Positions 51,483 to 60,428 of a stretch of DNA of 64,000 bases are shown piece by piece. Source of the DNA: CAVRQM01 sp963838805. Lineage in GTDB: Bacteria; Pseudomonadota; Alphaproteobacteria; Acetobacterales; Acetobacteraceae. Both the position numbers and the translations under genes were made by a program. The notes beneath the pieces are model-generated. The model did no database searches. It saw only the letters and a program-made list of their open reading frames with translations, and was not told the origin of the DNA. The stretch spans positions 310,001-374,000 of the forward strand of contig CAWISK010000008.1 of NCBI GenBank assembly GCA_963838805.1, in the 5' to 3' direction. Positions within the stretch are counted from its first letter, which is position 1. Every line of letters begins with the position of its first letter.

Positions 51483-52691
51483 ATGATCAGACGGCGCGAA
51501 TTGCTGGGCACGGCAGCGGCAACGCTTGCGGCCCCTTCCATCGTCCGCGCGCAGGGCACCGCGCCGATCCGCATCGGCGAGGTGAACAGCTATACCGCCG
51601 TGCCCGCCTTCACCCTGCCATACCGTAACGGCTGGCAGCTTGCCCTCGACGAGGTGAACGAAAAGGGCGGCGTGCTCGGCCGCAAGCTCGAGATCATCTC
51701 GCGCGACGACGCCGGCAAGCCGCAGGACGCGGTGCGCCTCGCGGGCGAATTGCTGTCGGCGGAGAAGGTCGATCTGCTGGCCGGCGGATTCCTGTCGAAT
51801 GTAGGCCTCGCGCTCAGCGACTTCGCCAAGCGGAACAAGCGGCTGTACGTCGCGGGCGAGCCGCTGGCCGATGCGCTCGTCTGGGCGGACGGCAACCGCT
51901 ACACCTACCGGCTGCGGCCCTCGACCTACATGCAATCGGCCATGCTGGTGCCGGACGCTGCCAAGCTCGGTGCCAAGCGCTGGGCAACCATCGCCCCCAA
52001 CTACGAATACGGCCAGTCGGCGGTGAAATGGTTCCAGCAATTGCTGAAGGCCAAGCAGCCGGATGCCGAGTTCGTGGAAGCGCAATGGCCGGCGCTTGGG
52101 CATATCGACGCGGCGGCGACGGTCGAGGCGCTGGCGCGGGCCAAGCCGGATGCGATCTTCAACGTGACCTTCGGCGCCGACCTCACCAATTTCGTGCGCC
52201 AGGGCAACACGCGCGGCCTGTTCGACGGCCGCTCCGTCGTCTCGCTGCTGACCGGCGAGCCGGAATACCTCGCACCGCTCGGTGACGAGACGCCGGCAGG
52301 CTGGATCGTCACCGGCTATCCGGTGGCCGCGGACGACGCGCCCGCGAACAAGGCGTTCATCGCCGCCTATCAGGCGCGCTGGAAGGCGTTGCCGCGCATG
52401 GGCTCGGTGGTCGGCTACGCGCTGGTCCATTCCATCGTCGCCGGCATCGCCAAATCGGGCAGCATCGACTCCGAGACGATGGCGACCGGCTTCGGGGGTG
52501 CCAGGTTCGAGACGCCGATCGGACCGGCGATGTGGCGCGAGATCGACCACCAGAGCACGATGGGCGGCTTCGTGGGCAAGCTCGCGGTGCAGGACGGGCA
52601 CGGCGTCATGGTCGATTGGCGCTATGTCGATGGCGCCTCCGTGCTGCCGCCGGACGCGGAGGTGCGCAAGCTGCGTCCGGCGTCCGGCTGA
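51483..52691 (+). CDS. Branched-chain-amino-acid-type ABC transporter substrate-binding protein
   Basis: 402 residues. The signal region IRRRELLGTAAATLAAPSIVRAQ resembles a Tat signal. Mature protein has IRIGEVNSYTAVPAFTLPYRNGWQLALDEVNEKGG and IISRDDAGKPQDAVRLAGELL, typical of Peripla_BP_6. GGAGG precedes the ATG. Ligand unknown: this family covers amino acids, amides and aromatic acids. Its stop overlaps the start of the permease gene. Confidence 0.9.
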   Translation: MIRRRELLGTAAATLAAPSIVRAQGTAPIRIGEVNSYTAVPAFTLPYRNGWQLALDEVNEKGGVLGRKLEIISRDDAGKPQDAVRLAGELLSAEKVDLLAGGFLSNVGLALSDFAKRNKRLYVAGEPLADALVWADGNRYTYRLRPSTYMQSAMLVPDAAKLGAKRWATIAPNYEYGQSAVKWFQQLLKAKQPDAEFVEAQWPALGHIDAAATVEALARAKPDAIFNVTFGADLTNFVRQGNTRGLFDGRSVVSLLTGEPEYLAPLGDETPAGWIVTGYPVAADDAPANKAFIAAYQARWKALPRMGSVVGYALVHSIVAGIAKSGSIDSETMATGFGGARFETPIGPAMWREIDHQSTMGGFVGKLAVQDGHGVMVDWRYVDGASVLPPDAEVRKLRPASG

Positions 52692-54541
52692 ACCCGGCAT
52701 TGGATTTCGCGCTGATCCAGCTGCTGACCGGGCTTTCGGCGGCCTCCTCGCTGTTCCTGGTGGCCGCCGGGCTGACGGTGATCTTCGGTGTCACGCGCGT
52801 CGTCAATTTCGCGCATGGCAGCCTGACCATGCTCGGCGCCTATGTCGCCTGGACGGTGCTGCCGCATCTGCCGCGCACGCCGCTGGGGTTCGTGCTGGGC
52901 GTGCTGGCATCGGCGCTGGCGATCGGCGTGATCGGTGCGGTGATGGAGGTGCTGCTGCTGCGCCGGGTGTATCGCGCGCCCGAACTGTTCCAGTTGCTCG
53001 CGACGTTCGGCGTGGTGCTGATGGTGCAGGACATCACGCAACTGATCTGGGGGCCGGACGATCTGACGCTGTCGCGCCCGCCCTGGCTGCGCAGTGCCGT
53101 GCATGTCCTGGGCAGCCGGTTTCCGCTGTACGATCTGGCGCTGATCGCGGTCGGGCCGCTGGTGCTGGTTCTGCTGTGGCTGGTGTTCAACCGCACGCGC
53201 TGGGGCACGCTGGTCCGTGCGGCGACGCTGGATCGCGAGATGGTCTCGGCCCTCGGCGTGGACCAGCGCCTGCTGTTCACCACGGTCTTCGCGCTGGGCG
53301 CGGCACTGGCCGGGCTGGGCGGGGCGCTGATGCTGCCGGACGGGTCGGCCAATCTCGGCATCGACCTGAACGCCGTCACCGATGCGTTCGTGGTCGTCGT
53401 GGTGGGCGGGCTGGGCAGTCTGGGCGGGGCGTATCTGGCGAGCCTGCTGATCGCGCTGCTGCAAGCCTTCGGCGTCGTGCTGCTGCCGCAGGCGACGCTG
53501 GCGCTGGCTTTCGTGGTCATGGCGGTGGTGCTGGTGGTGCGGCCGAACGGGTTGCTGGGGCGGACGCAGACCGCACCTCGCGCGTCGGCCGGACATGTTC
53601 TGGTGATGCGGCCGGCGGCGCTGCTGCTGCGCGTGGCCGGCGCGCTGGTGCTGCTGCTTGCGGTGCTGGCGCCCGTGCTGGTCGGGCCGTATGTGCTGTC
53701 CGTGCTGACGGAAGCGGCGATCGCGGTGCTGTTCGCGGCGAGCCTGCACCTGATGATGGGACCGGGCGGAATGCCGAGCTTCGGCCATGCCGCCTGGTTC
53801 GGCATCGGCGCCTACGCCGCGGGACTTGCCTCGCATCTCCTGGGCGCATCGCTGCCGCTGGCGCTGGTTTGCGCGCCGGTCCTGGCCGGGGCGGCGGCGC
53901 TCGTGTTCGGCGCATTCGTGGTGCGGCTGTCGGGCGTGTACCTGGCGATGCTGACGCTGGCTTTCGCGCAGATCGTCTGGGCGATCAGCTTCCAGGCGGT
54001 CGGTCTCACCGGCGGCGACAACGGGCTGCTGGGCGTGTGGCCGGGCGGCTGGCTGCGGGCACCCGCGCATTTTTACTGGCTGGTGCTGGCGCTGTCGCTC
54101 GGGATCACGTTGCTGCTGCGCCGCGTCATCTATGCGCCGCTCGGCTACGCGATCCGGGCCGCCCGCGACTCGCCCGCGCGCGCCGAGGCGATCGGGCTGG
54201 ATGTCGCGCGACTGCGCCTGGCCGCCTTCGCGCTGGCGGGTGCCGCGGCGGGATTGGCGGGCGGGCTGTTCGCCTTCGCCAAGGGCAGCGTGTTTCCCAC
54301 CTATGTCAGCATCGGCCATTCCGTCGATGCGCTGGTGATGGTGCTGCTGGGCGGCGTGCAAACGGTCAGCGGCCCGATCGCCGGCGCACTCGTCTATACC
54401 GGGCTGTACGACGCGCTGCTGCTGTACACGCAATGGTGGCGGCTGGTGCTGGGCGCGGTGATCGTGCTGCTGGTGCTGGCCTTCCCGGAGGGCATCGCCG
54501 GTGCGGCGCAGCGGCTGTGGCTGCGCCTTCGGCCAGCGTGA
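52688..54541 (+). CDS. Branched-chain-type ABC permeases LivH and LivM in one frame
   Basis: About 617 residues: a LivH-like half (about 1-295; FGVTRVVNFAHGSLTMLGAY) and a LivM-like half (about 306-617; GGMPSFGHAAWFGIGAYAA, AARDSPARAEAIGLD). LivHM fusions exist in nature. However, removing one G in GGGG near 53557-53560 would end LivH at TGA 53604-53606 overlapping an ATG at 53606 (MRPAALLLR), as in neighbouring junctions, so the fusion may be a sequence error. The start is uncertain: CTG 52688 aligns with the family (NPALDFALIQLL), with TTG 52700 as alternative. Confidence 0.85.
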   Translation: MNPALDFALIQLLTGLSAASSLFLVAAGLTVIFGVTRVVNFAHGSLTMLGAYVAWTVLPHLPRTPLGFVLGVLASALAIGVIGAVMEVLLLRRVYRAPELFQLLATFGVVLMVQDITQLIWGPDDLTLSRPPWLRSAVHVLGSRFPLYDLALIAVGPLVLVLLWLVFNRTRWGTLVRAATLDREMVSALGVDQRLLFTTVFALGAALAGLGGALMLPDGSANLGIDLNAVTDAFVVVVVGGLGSLGGAYLASLLIALLQAFGVVLLPQATLALAFVVMAVVLVVRPNGLLGRTQTAPRASAGHVLVMRPAALLLRVAGALVLLLAVLAPVLVGPYVLSVLTEAAIAVLFAASLHLMMGPGGMPSFGHAAWFGIGAYAAGLASHLLGASLPLALVCAPVLAGAAALVFGAFVVRLSGVYLAMLTLAFAQIVWAISFQAVGLTGGDNGLLGVWPGGWLRAPAHFYWLVLALSLGITLLLRRVIYAPLGYAIRAARDSPARAEAIGLDVARLRLAAFALAGAAAGLAGGLFAFAKGSVFPTYVSIGHSVDALVMVLLGGVQTVSGPIAGALVYTGLYDALLLYTQWWRLVLGAVIVLLVLAFPEGIAGAAQRLWLRLRPA

Positions 54542-55296
54542 GTGCCCTCGCGGTCGCCGGACTGTGCAAGGCGTTCGGCGGTGTCCAGGCGGTCCGCGAC
54601 GTATCCTTTGCGCTGGCGCGGGGCGAGATCCTGGCAGTGATCGGCCCGAACGGGGCCGGCAAGTCCACCTGTTTCAACATGCTGGGCGGCCAGTTGCGGC
54701 CCGATTCCGGCAGCGTGCGTCTGGGTGGGCGCGAGATCGCCGGCTTCGCGCCGCGCGCCATCTGCCGGCTCGGCGTCGGCCGGACCTTCCAGATCACGGC
54801 CAGCTTCGCCTCGATGACGGTGCGCGAGAACGTGCAGATGGCGCTCCTGGCACACCATCGCCGCGTCTGGCGTGCGTGGCGCCCGGCGCGCGCACTGTAC
54901 GTGGACAAGGCGGGCGGCCTGCTGGGGCAGGTGGGTCTGGCCGATCAGGCCGACCGCGCCGCCGGATTGCTGGCCTATGGCGATCTGAAGCGGCTGGAAC
55001 TGGCGGTGGCGCTGGCGAACGATCCGTCCCTGCTGCTGATGGACGAGCCGACCGCCGGCATGGCGCCCGCCGAGCGCACCGCGCTGATGCGGCTGGTGCG
55101 CGAGCTGGCCACGCGCCGCGGGCTGGCCGTGCTGTTCACCGAGCACGACATGGACGTCGTGTTCAGCACCGCCGACCGCATCCTGGTGCTGGCGCGCGGC
55201 GAGCTGATCGCCGAGGGAGATGGTGCCGCGATCCGTGCCGATTCCCGCGTGCGCGAGGTGTATCTCGGCAGCGGCGCCACCACGGGCGGCCACTGA
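54538..55296 (+). CDS. Branched-chain-type ABC transporter ATP-binding protein (LivG-like)
   Basis: 252 residues from a GTG overlapping the permease stop (GTGA). GPNGAGKSTCFNMLGG Walker A, VGRTFQITASFASMTVREN, LLAYGDLKRLELAVALAN signature (LAYGDLKRLE in place of LSxGQ) and LLLMDEPTAGMAPAE Walker B with the C-terminal EHDMDVVFSTADRI. Intact ATPase of the LivG type. Ends 1 base before the LivF-like ATG. Confidence 0.92.
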   Translation: MSALAVAGLCKAFGGVQAVRDVSFALARGEILAVIGPNGAGKSTCFNMLGGQLRPDSGSVRLGGREIAGFAPRAICRLGVGRTFQITASFASMTVRENVQMALLAHHRRVWRAWRPARALYVDKAGGLLGQVGLADQADRAAGLLAYGDLKRLELAVALANDPSLLLMDEPTAGMAPAERTALMRLVRELATRRGLAVLFTEHDMDVVFSTADRILVLARGELIAEGDGAAIRADSRVREVYLGSGATTGGH

Positions 55297-55297
55297 G

Positions 55298-55999
55298 ATG
55301 CTGGATGTCGCTGGCGTCAACAGCTTCTATGGCCGTGCGCACATCCTGCATGATGTATCGTTCCGGGTCGCGGACGGCGAGGTGCTGGTGCTGCTCGGCC
55401 GCAACGGCGCGGGCAAGAGCACGACGCTGAAAACCCTGGTCGGTCTGGTGCGCGCCGCCTCGGGCGAAATCCGCTTCGGTGGCGCGCCGATCGCGGGGTG
55501 GGAGTCGTATCGCATCGTGCGCGCGGGCATCGGCTACGTGCCGGAGGATCGCCGCATATTCGCCGATCTGACGGTGATGGAAAACCTGGAGGTCGGCCGT
55601 CAGAAGGCGCGCGACCCGCTGCCCGCCTGGACGCCGGAGCGGCTGTTCGCGCTGTTCCCCAATCTCGGGGCGATGCGCGGCCGGCGCGGGGACCGCATGA
55701 GCGGCGGCGAGCAGCAGATGCTGAGCATCGCCCGTACGCTCATGGGCAATCCGCGCCTGATCCTGCTGGACGAGCCGAGCGAGGGCCTGGCTCCGGTGAT
55801 CGTGGAGCAGATGGCGCAGGCGATCCTGGCGTTGAAGGCGGAAGGTGTGACCGTGCTGCTGGCCGAGCAGAATCTGCATTTCGCCCTGCGCGTCGCCGAC
55901 CGCGCGCTGGTGATCGAGCAGGGCCGCATCGCCTGGGCGGGGACGGTGCGGGACTTGCAGGAGGATGCGGGGGTGCGCGAAGCATATCTGGCGGTGTGA
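55298..55999 (+). CDS. Branched-chain-type ABC transporter ATP-binding protein (LivF-like)
   Basis: 233 residues. VNSFYGRAHILHDVSF, Walker A GRNGAGKSTTLKTLVG, GIGYVPEDRRIFADLTVMEN, signature MSGGEQQMLSIARTL and Walker B LILLDEPSEGLAPVI: the standard LivF layout. Completes the binding protein-LivHM-LivG-LivF operon. A 116-base gap separates it from the next gene. Confidence 0.94.
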   Translation: MLDVAGVNSFYGRAHILHDVSFRVADGEVLVLLGRNGAGKSTTLKTLVGLVRAASGEIRFGGAPIAGWESYRIVRAGIGYVPEDRRIFADLTVMENLEVGRQKARDPLPAWTPERLFALFPNLGAMRGRRGDRMSGGEQQMLSIARTLMGNPRLILLDEPSEGLAPVIVEQMAQAILALKAEGVTVLLAEQNLHFALRVADRALVIEQGRIAWAGTVRDLQEDAGVREAYLAV

Positions 56000-56115
56000 G
56001 GCGGCGGGTGGGTGCCGCGATCGCCAGGGAGGTCGGGATCAGGCGCTTTCATCTTCGCGCGCTGGAATAGCGGCGCGATTCGCGGCGCCGCCGGCTGCCG
56101 GCTATAGCCTGCCAC

Positions 56116-56903
56116 ATGACCGCCCGCCCCGCCCTCAAGCGCATCGCCGTCAACATCGCCCTCGATGCCCTCCTCGCCGCGGCCGCAGTGCCGCTGGCGG
56201 ACTGGCTGGCAGCCCCCGACCGCATGCCGTTGCCGCCGATCGTCTCCCCCCTGTGGGGTGCTGCGGCCCTGCTGCTGGCCGGATCGCCTTTCCGCCTCTC
56301 CGTCCAGTACCTGGCGCTATGCCGGTGCGGGCGAGCTGGTGGGGGTGGCGGCGGGCAGCGTGCTGGCCGCCGCCGTGTTCTCGCTCGGGCTGCATCTGGC
56401 GGGCATTGCGCTGCCCAGCCCCTCCTTCCCGGTCAGCCACGCGCTCTGCCTGCTGGTGCTGCTGGGCCTTCCGCGCGTCGGCTACCGGCTGCTGCGCGAG
56501 GCGCCGTCCGCCGCCGCTGCGGCAGGGCCCGAGCCCAGTCCGGTCCTGCTGCTGGGGGCGGGTGACGGCGCCCATCTGTTGCTGTCGGCGCTCGCGGGCG
56601 CACAGCTCGCCCCGTACCGCCCGGTGGGGCTGCTCTCCGCGGGCGAGGCACAGACGGGGCGGCGCATCCAGGGCTGTCCGGTGCTGGGCAGCCTGGGCGA
56701 TGCGCCCGTCGTGCTGGCGCGGCTGCGCGCGGCCGGGAATGCGCCCGAGTCGCTGGTCATCGCCGAACCGGGACTGGGCGGGCGCGGCGCTCGAGGACGT
56801 GCTTGCCTGGGCGGGACGCGAGGGCCTGCCGGTCACGCGCGCGCCGAATCTCGCCTCCCTCGACCACGCGGCGCCTGGATTTGCCGCTGCCGGCCGGGCA
56901 TGA
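56116..56903 (+). CDS. FlaA1/CapD-type N-terminal membrane and CoA-binding-like domain protein (frame broken twice)
   Basis: About 262 residues with four predicted N-terminal membrane segments (IAVNIALDALLAAAAVPLADWL; LWGAAALLLAGSPF; VLAAAVFSLGLHLAGI; LCLLVLLGLPRVGYRLL) and a Rossmann-like nucleotide domain (VLLLGAGDGAHLLLSAL, GCPVLGSLGDAPVVLARL). Shifts near 56312 (extra C; restores SVQYWRYAGAGELVG) and 56785 (extra G; restores GLGGAALEDVLAWAG). The C-terminal epimerase/dehydratase domain of full-length FlaA1 proteins (about 620 residues) is missing; the stop overlaps the next ATG, so this short form looks real. Confidence 0.65.
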
Positions 56904-58051
56904 GAGCGGGCATGGACGCAGCCCCCCGCCCGATCCCGTTCCTCGATCTGCCGGCCCAGCAGGCGCGCATCGCCGCCGATCTGCGGGCGCGGCTCGATCG
57001 CGTGCTGGCGCATTGCCAGTTCATTCTGGGGCCGGAAGTGGCCGAGCTGGAACAGGCGCTCGCCGCCTTCTGTGGCGCCGCGCATTGCGTCGGCCTCAGT
57101 TCCGGCACCGATGCCTTGCAGATCGCGCTGATGGCCGAGGGAATCGGGGCGGGCGACGCGGTGTTCCTGCCGGCCTTCACCTATACCGCGACTGCCGAAG
57201 TGCCGCTGCTGCTGGGCGCCACCCCGGTTTTCGTCGATGTCGACCCGCACATTTTCCAGATCGACGTGGCACATCTGGCGCGTCGGGTGGCGGACATCCG
57301 CGCGGCCGGCGCCCTGCGGCCGCGCGCCGTGATCGGCGTCGATCTGTTCGGCCAGCCCGCCGACTGGCCGGCGCTGCGGCTTCTGGCGGCCCGCGAGGGT
57401 CTGTTCACGCTGGACGATTGCGCGCAGAGCTTCGGTGCCTCGCTGGGCGGCGTCCGGCTGGGCACGATGGCGGACGCGACGGCGGTGAGCTTCTTCCCGT
57501 CCAAGCCGCTCGGCGCCTATGGCGATGGCGGCGCGCTGTTCACCGAGAGCGCCGAGCGCGCCGCGCTGTATCGCAGCCTGCGCACGCATGGCGAAGGTGC
57601 GACGCGCTACGAGGTGCTGCGCACCGGCATGAACGGCAGGCTCGATACGCTGCAAGCTGCCGTGCTGCTGGCGAAGCTGTCCGTGTTCGAGGACGAGCTT
57701 GCCGCGCGCGAGCGGATCGCGCGCGCCTACGATGCGGGCCTCGGCAACGCGGTCGCGATCCCCGCACGGGTCGCGGGCAGCGTCAGCGCCTGGGCGATCT
57801 ATGCCGTGCTGCTGCCGGACGGTGCCGCACGCGACCGCGTGCAGGCGGAATTGCGCGCCGGCGGCGTGCCGAGCGCCATCTACTACCCGCGCCCGCTGCA
57901 CCTTCAGCCCGCCTATGCGCAGGCGCATGATGGCGCGGCGCTGCCGGTCGCCGAGGATCTGGCGACACGCATCCTGGCCTTGCCGATCCATCCCGATCTC
58001 ACCGACGCGGATGTGGCGCGCGTGTGTGCCGCGGTGCGGGCGGCCTGCTGA
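56900..58051 (+). CDS. DegT/DnrJ/EryC1/StrS aminotransferase
   Basis: 383 residues. PIPFLDLPAQQARIAADL start, GLSSGTDALQIALMAEGIGAGD phosphate loop, VFLPAFTYTATAE, LTLDDCAQSFGASLGG, PLP lysine in SFFPSKPLGAYGDGGAL and TGMNGRLDTLQAAVL. Converts a keto-sugar nucleotide to the amino sugar for surface polysaccharide. Intact. Overlaps the FlaA1-like gene by four bases (ATGA); ATG at 56912 is an alternative start. Confidence 0.92.
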   Translation: MRAGMDAAPRPIPFLDLPAQQARIAADLRARLDRVLAHCQFILGPEVAELEQALAAFCGAAHCVGLSSGTDALQIALMAEGIGAGDAVFLPAFTYTATAEVPLLLGATPVFVDVDPHIFQIDVAHLARRVADIRAAGALRPRAVIGVDLFGQPADWPALRLLAAREGLFTLDDCAQSFGASLGGVRLGTMADATAVSFFPSKPLGAYGDGGALFTESAERAALYRSLRTHGEGATRYEVLRTGMNGRLDTLQAAVLLAKLSVFEDELAARERIARAYDAGLGNAVAIPARVAGSVSAWAIYAVLLPDGAARDRVQAELRAGGVPSAIYYPRPLHLQPAYAQAHDGAALPVAEDLATRILALPIHPDLTDADVARVCAAVRAAC

Positions 58052-59004
58052 TCCTGGACGCGCTGCGCGGCGCGGTCAGGGCGCTCCGTTGGCTGCGGCG
58101 GGTTGTCCTGGTCGAGTGTCCGGCGCGGCTGTCGCTGCTCGCCAGCCTGCATCGCTCTCCGTTCCACGCGGTCGAGAGCTGGACCGCGCCCGGTGGAGAG
58201 CTGCACCCCGACATCGCCGTGTTCGTGCATTTCGATCCGGCGGGGGAGGTGGCGCCGGGCGTGCTGCGCTACGTCGCAGCGCTGCACGAGGCCGGCCTCT
58301 CGGTGCTGTTCGTCTCCAACGCCGGCCGCCTTCAGGCCGAGGCCAGGGAGGCGCTGCGGCCGCTCTGCGCCGGCATCCTGGTCCGCCGCAACATCGGCTA
58401 CGATTTCGGCGCCATGCGCGAGGGGCTGGCCCACTGGCATCTGCCGCGCCCGGATACGCGGATGGTGCTGCTGGTCAACGACAGCGTGCTGGGGCCGTTC
58501 GCGCCGTTGCGCCCGGTGCTCGACCGGATCGACTTCGCCGCGGTCGATCTGTGGGGCGCGGCCGATAGCCTGCAACGGCGCTACCACCTCCAATCCTGGT
58601 TCCTGGCCGTCGGGCGGCGCGTGCTCGACCACCCCGCCTGGGCGGCGTTCTGGTCCGGCGTGCGGCCGGTGCAGAGCAAGGCGTGGGTGATCGGGCATTA
58701 CGAGGTGGCGCTGACGGCTTCGATGCAGCGCCACGGGCTGCGCGTGCGGGCACTCTGGCCCTATGCGCGGCTGGTGCAGTCGCTGCAACACGAAAACGAG
58801 TTCGCGGACATCGCCGAGCTGCGGCAGTTTGCCAGGATCGGCAAGTTCCTCCGCCGCGGACACCATCTGAATCCCACCGCCGATCTCTGGCGACAATTGC
58901 TGGCCGCGGGCTGCCCGTTCGTGAAGCGCGAACTGGTGCAGAGCAATCCCGCCGGCGTTGCGGACGCGGCCGAGGCGCGGGAATGGGTTTCCCGCCACTC
59001 GTAG
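58024..59004 (+). CDS. Rhamnan synthesis F (RgpF)-family protein
   Basis: Up to 326 residues. Family features: DIAVFVHFDPAGEV, LSVLFVSNAG, RRNIGYDFGAMREGL, LLVNDSVLGPFAPL, YHLQSWFLAVGRR, FWSGVRP and HENEFADI. RgpF-type proteins are glycosyltransferase-like enzymes of rhamnan and O-antigen assembly. The GTG at 58024 lies inside the aminotransferase gene; a CTG near 58045-58048 could be the true start. Third gene of the polysaccharide set; convergent with DUF423, 3 bases away. Confidence 0.82.
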   Translation: MCRGAGGLLILDALRGAVRALRWLRRVVLVECPARLSLLASLHRSPFHAVESWTAPGGELHPDIAVFVHFDPAGEVAPGVLRYVAALHEAGLSVLFVSNAGRLQAEAREALRPLCAGILVRRNIGYDFGAMREGLAHWHLPRPDTRMVLLVNDSVLGPFAPLRPVLDRIDFAAVDLWGAADSLQRRYHLQSWFLAVGRRVLDHPAWAAFWSGVRPVQSKAWVIGHYEVALTASMQRHGLRVRALWPYARLVQSLQHENEFADIAELRQFARIGKFLRRGHHLNPTADLWRQLLAAGCPFVKRELVQSNPAGVADAAEAREWVSRHS

Positions 59005-59007
59005 CGA

Positions 59008-59373
59008 CTATCGCCCGAGGACGGCGGAGCCAGCCAGCAGCAGCCAGCCGGCGATCAGCAGCAGCCCGCCCGCCGGTGCCACGCCGGGCAGCCGCAGCCC
59101 CCCGAGTGCCAGTGCGTAGATCGCGCCGCAGAACAGCACCGTGCCCAAGGCGAAGGCGAAGCCGGCTGCCTGCGCCGGCCGGCCGCCGTGCCGCAGCCAC
59201 AGGCCGGTGGCCAGCAGGGCCAGGGCGTGCCAGCCCTGGATCTGCACCGCGCTGCGCACCTGCTGCATCGCCGCCGGATCGAGCCGCCCCGGCAGGCCGT
59301 GCGCCGCCGCCGCGGCCATCGCCACCGTCGCCGCACCCAGCAGCGCGCCCAGGCCGATCCAAAGTCGTTCCAT
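59008..59373 (-). CDS. DUF423 family membrane protein
   Basis: 121 residues, four hydrophobic segments: WIGLGALLGAATVAMAAAAAHGL, the conserved MQQVRSAVQIQGWHALALLATG loop, FALGTVLFCGAIYALALGG and GGLLLIAGWLLLAGSAV. Matches the YwdK/DUF423 family end to end. Inner-membrane protein of unknown function. Divergent from pip, 78 bases apart. Confidence 0.9.
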   Translation of the reverse strand: MERLWIGLGALLGAATVAMAAAAAHGLPGRLDPAAMQQVRSAVQIQGWHALALLATGLWLRHGGRPAQAAGFAFALGTVLFCGAIYALALGGLRLPGVAPAGGLLLIAGWLLLAGSAVLGR

Positions 59374-59451
59374 GCACGCGGTATAGGCGATCCGTGCCGC
59401 GCCGCCATGCGTCCCGTGGACGCTCGGCGGTTTTTGCGTATTTTCCCGATC

Positions 59452-60402
59452 ATGCCGCGCGGTGACCTGTTCCCCGAGATCGGCCCGTACGAGACGGGGT
59501 ATCTGCCGCTCTCCGGCGGCCACGTCATGTATTGGGAGCAGGTGGGCAACCCGCGCGGCGTGCCGGTGCTGTTCCTGCACGGCGGACCGGGGGCGGGGGC
59601 GGGGGCGGTGCATCGGCGCTTCTTCGACCCGACCTTCTGGCGGCTGGTCATCTTCGACCAGCGCGGCGCCGGCCGCTCCCGCCCGCTCGGCAGCCTGATC
59701 CACAACACCACGGCCGATCTGGTGCGCGACATCGAGACGCTGCGCCGGCACCTGGACGTGCCGAACTGGCTGCTGTTCGGCGGCTCCTGGGGCTCGACCC
59801 TCGCACTCGCCTACGCGCAGGCGGTGCCGGAGCGGGTGTCCGGCTGCGTGCTGCGCGGCGTGTTCCTTGGCCGGCCGCCGGAGGTGGACTGGTTCCTGCA
59901 CGGGCTGGCGGCGGTCTTTCCCGACGCGCACGCGGCCTTCGCGAGCTTTCTGCCCGAGGCGGAGCGTGGCAACCTGCTGCGCGGCTATCTGCGGCGGCTG
60001 ACCGACCCCGATCCCTCGATCCACCTGCCGGCCGCGCGCGCCTGGTCGATCTACGAAGGGTCGTGCAGCACGCTGCTGCCGAGCCCGGAGACGGTCAACA
60101 GCTTCGCCCAGGACCGCACGGCGCTCGGGCTTGCGCGCATCGAGGCGCATTATTTCGCGCATGGGCTATTCCTGGCGCCGGAGGGCCTGCTGGCGCGCAT
60201 GGATCGGCTGAGTGCCATTCCCGCCGAGATCGTGCAGGGGCGCTACGACATGATCTGTCCCGCGCGCACCGCCTTCGACCTCGCCGCCGGCTGGCCGCAG
60301 GCGCGGCTGACCATCGTGCCCGACGCCGGGCACTCGGCGCTGGAACCGGGGGTGCGCCGGGCCCTGGTCGCGGCGGTGGAGCGATTCCGCTTCGGGCGCT
60401 AG
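59452..60402 (+). CDS. pip: Proline iminopeptidase
   Basis: 316 residues. Alpha/beta hydrolase of family S33 that releases N-terminal proline. LFLHGGPGAGAG oxyanion loop, nucleophile Ser in FGGSWGSTLALAYAQ, acid Asp in GRYDMICP and His in DAGHSALEPG. Start MPRGDLFPEIGPYETGYLPLS at 59452 matches the family length of about 315; longer in-frame extensions lack support. Cytoplasmic. The DUF4142 lipoprotein gene follows by 26 bases. Confidence 0.94.
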   Translation: MPRGDLFPEIGPYETGYLPLSGGHVMYWEQVGNPRGVPVLFLHGGPGAGAGAVHRRFFDPTFWRLVIFDQRGAGRSRPLGSLIHNTTADLVRDIETLRRHLDVPNWLLFGGSWGSTLALAYAQAVPERVSGCVLRGVFLGRPPEVDWFLHGLAAVFPDAHAAFASFLPEAERGNLLRGYLRRLTDPDPSIHLPAARAWSIYEGSCSTLLPSPETVNSFAQDRTALGLARIEAHYFAHGLFLAPEGLLARMDRLSAIPAEIVQGRYDMICPARTAFDLAAGWPQARLTIVPDAGHSALEPGVRRALVAAVERFRFGR

Positions 60403-60428
60403 ACCGGACCCCTCCAGGAGACTCCAAC

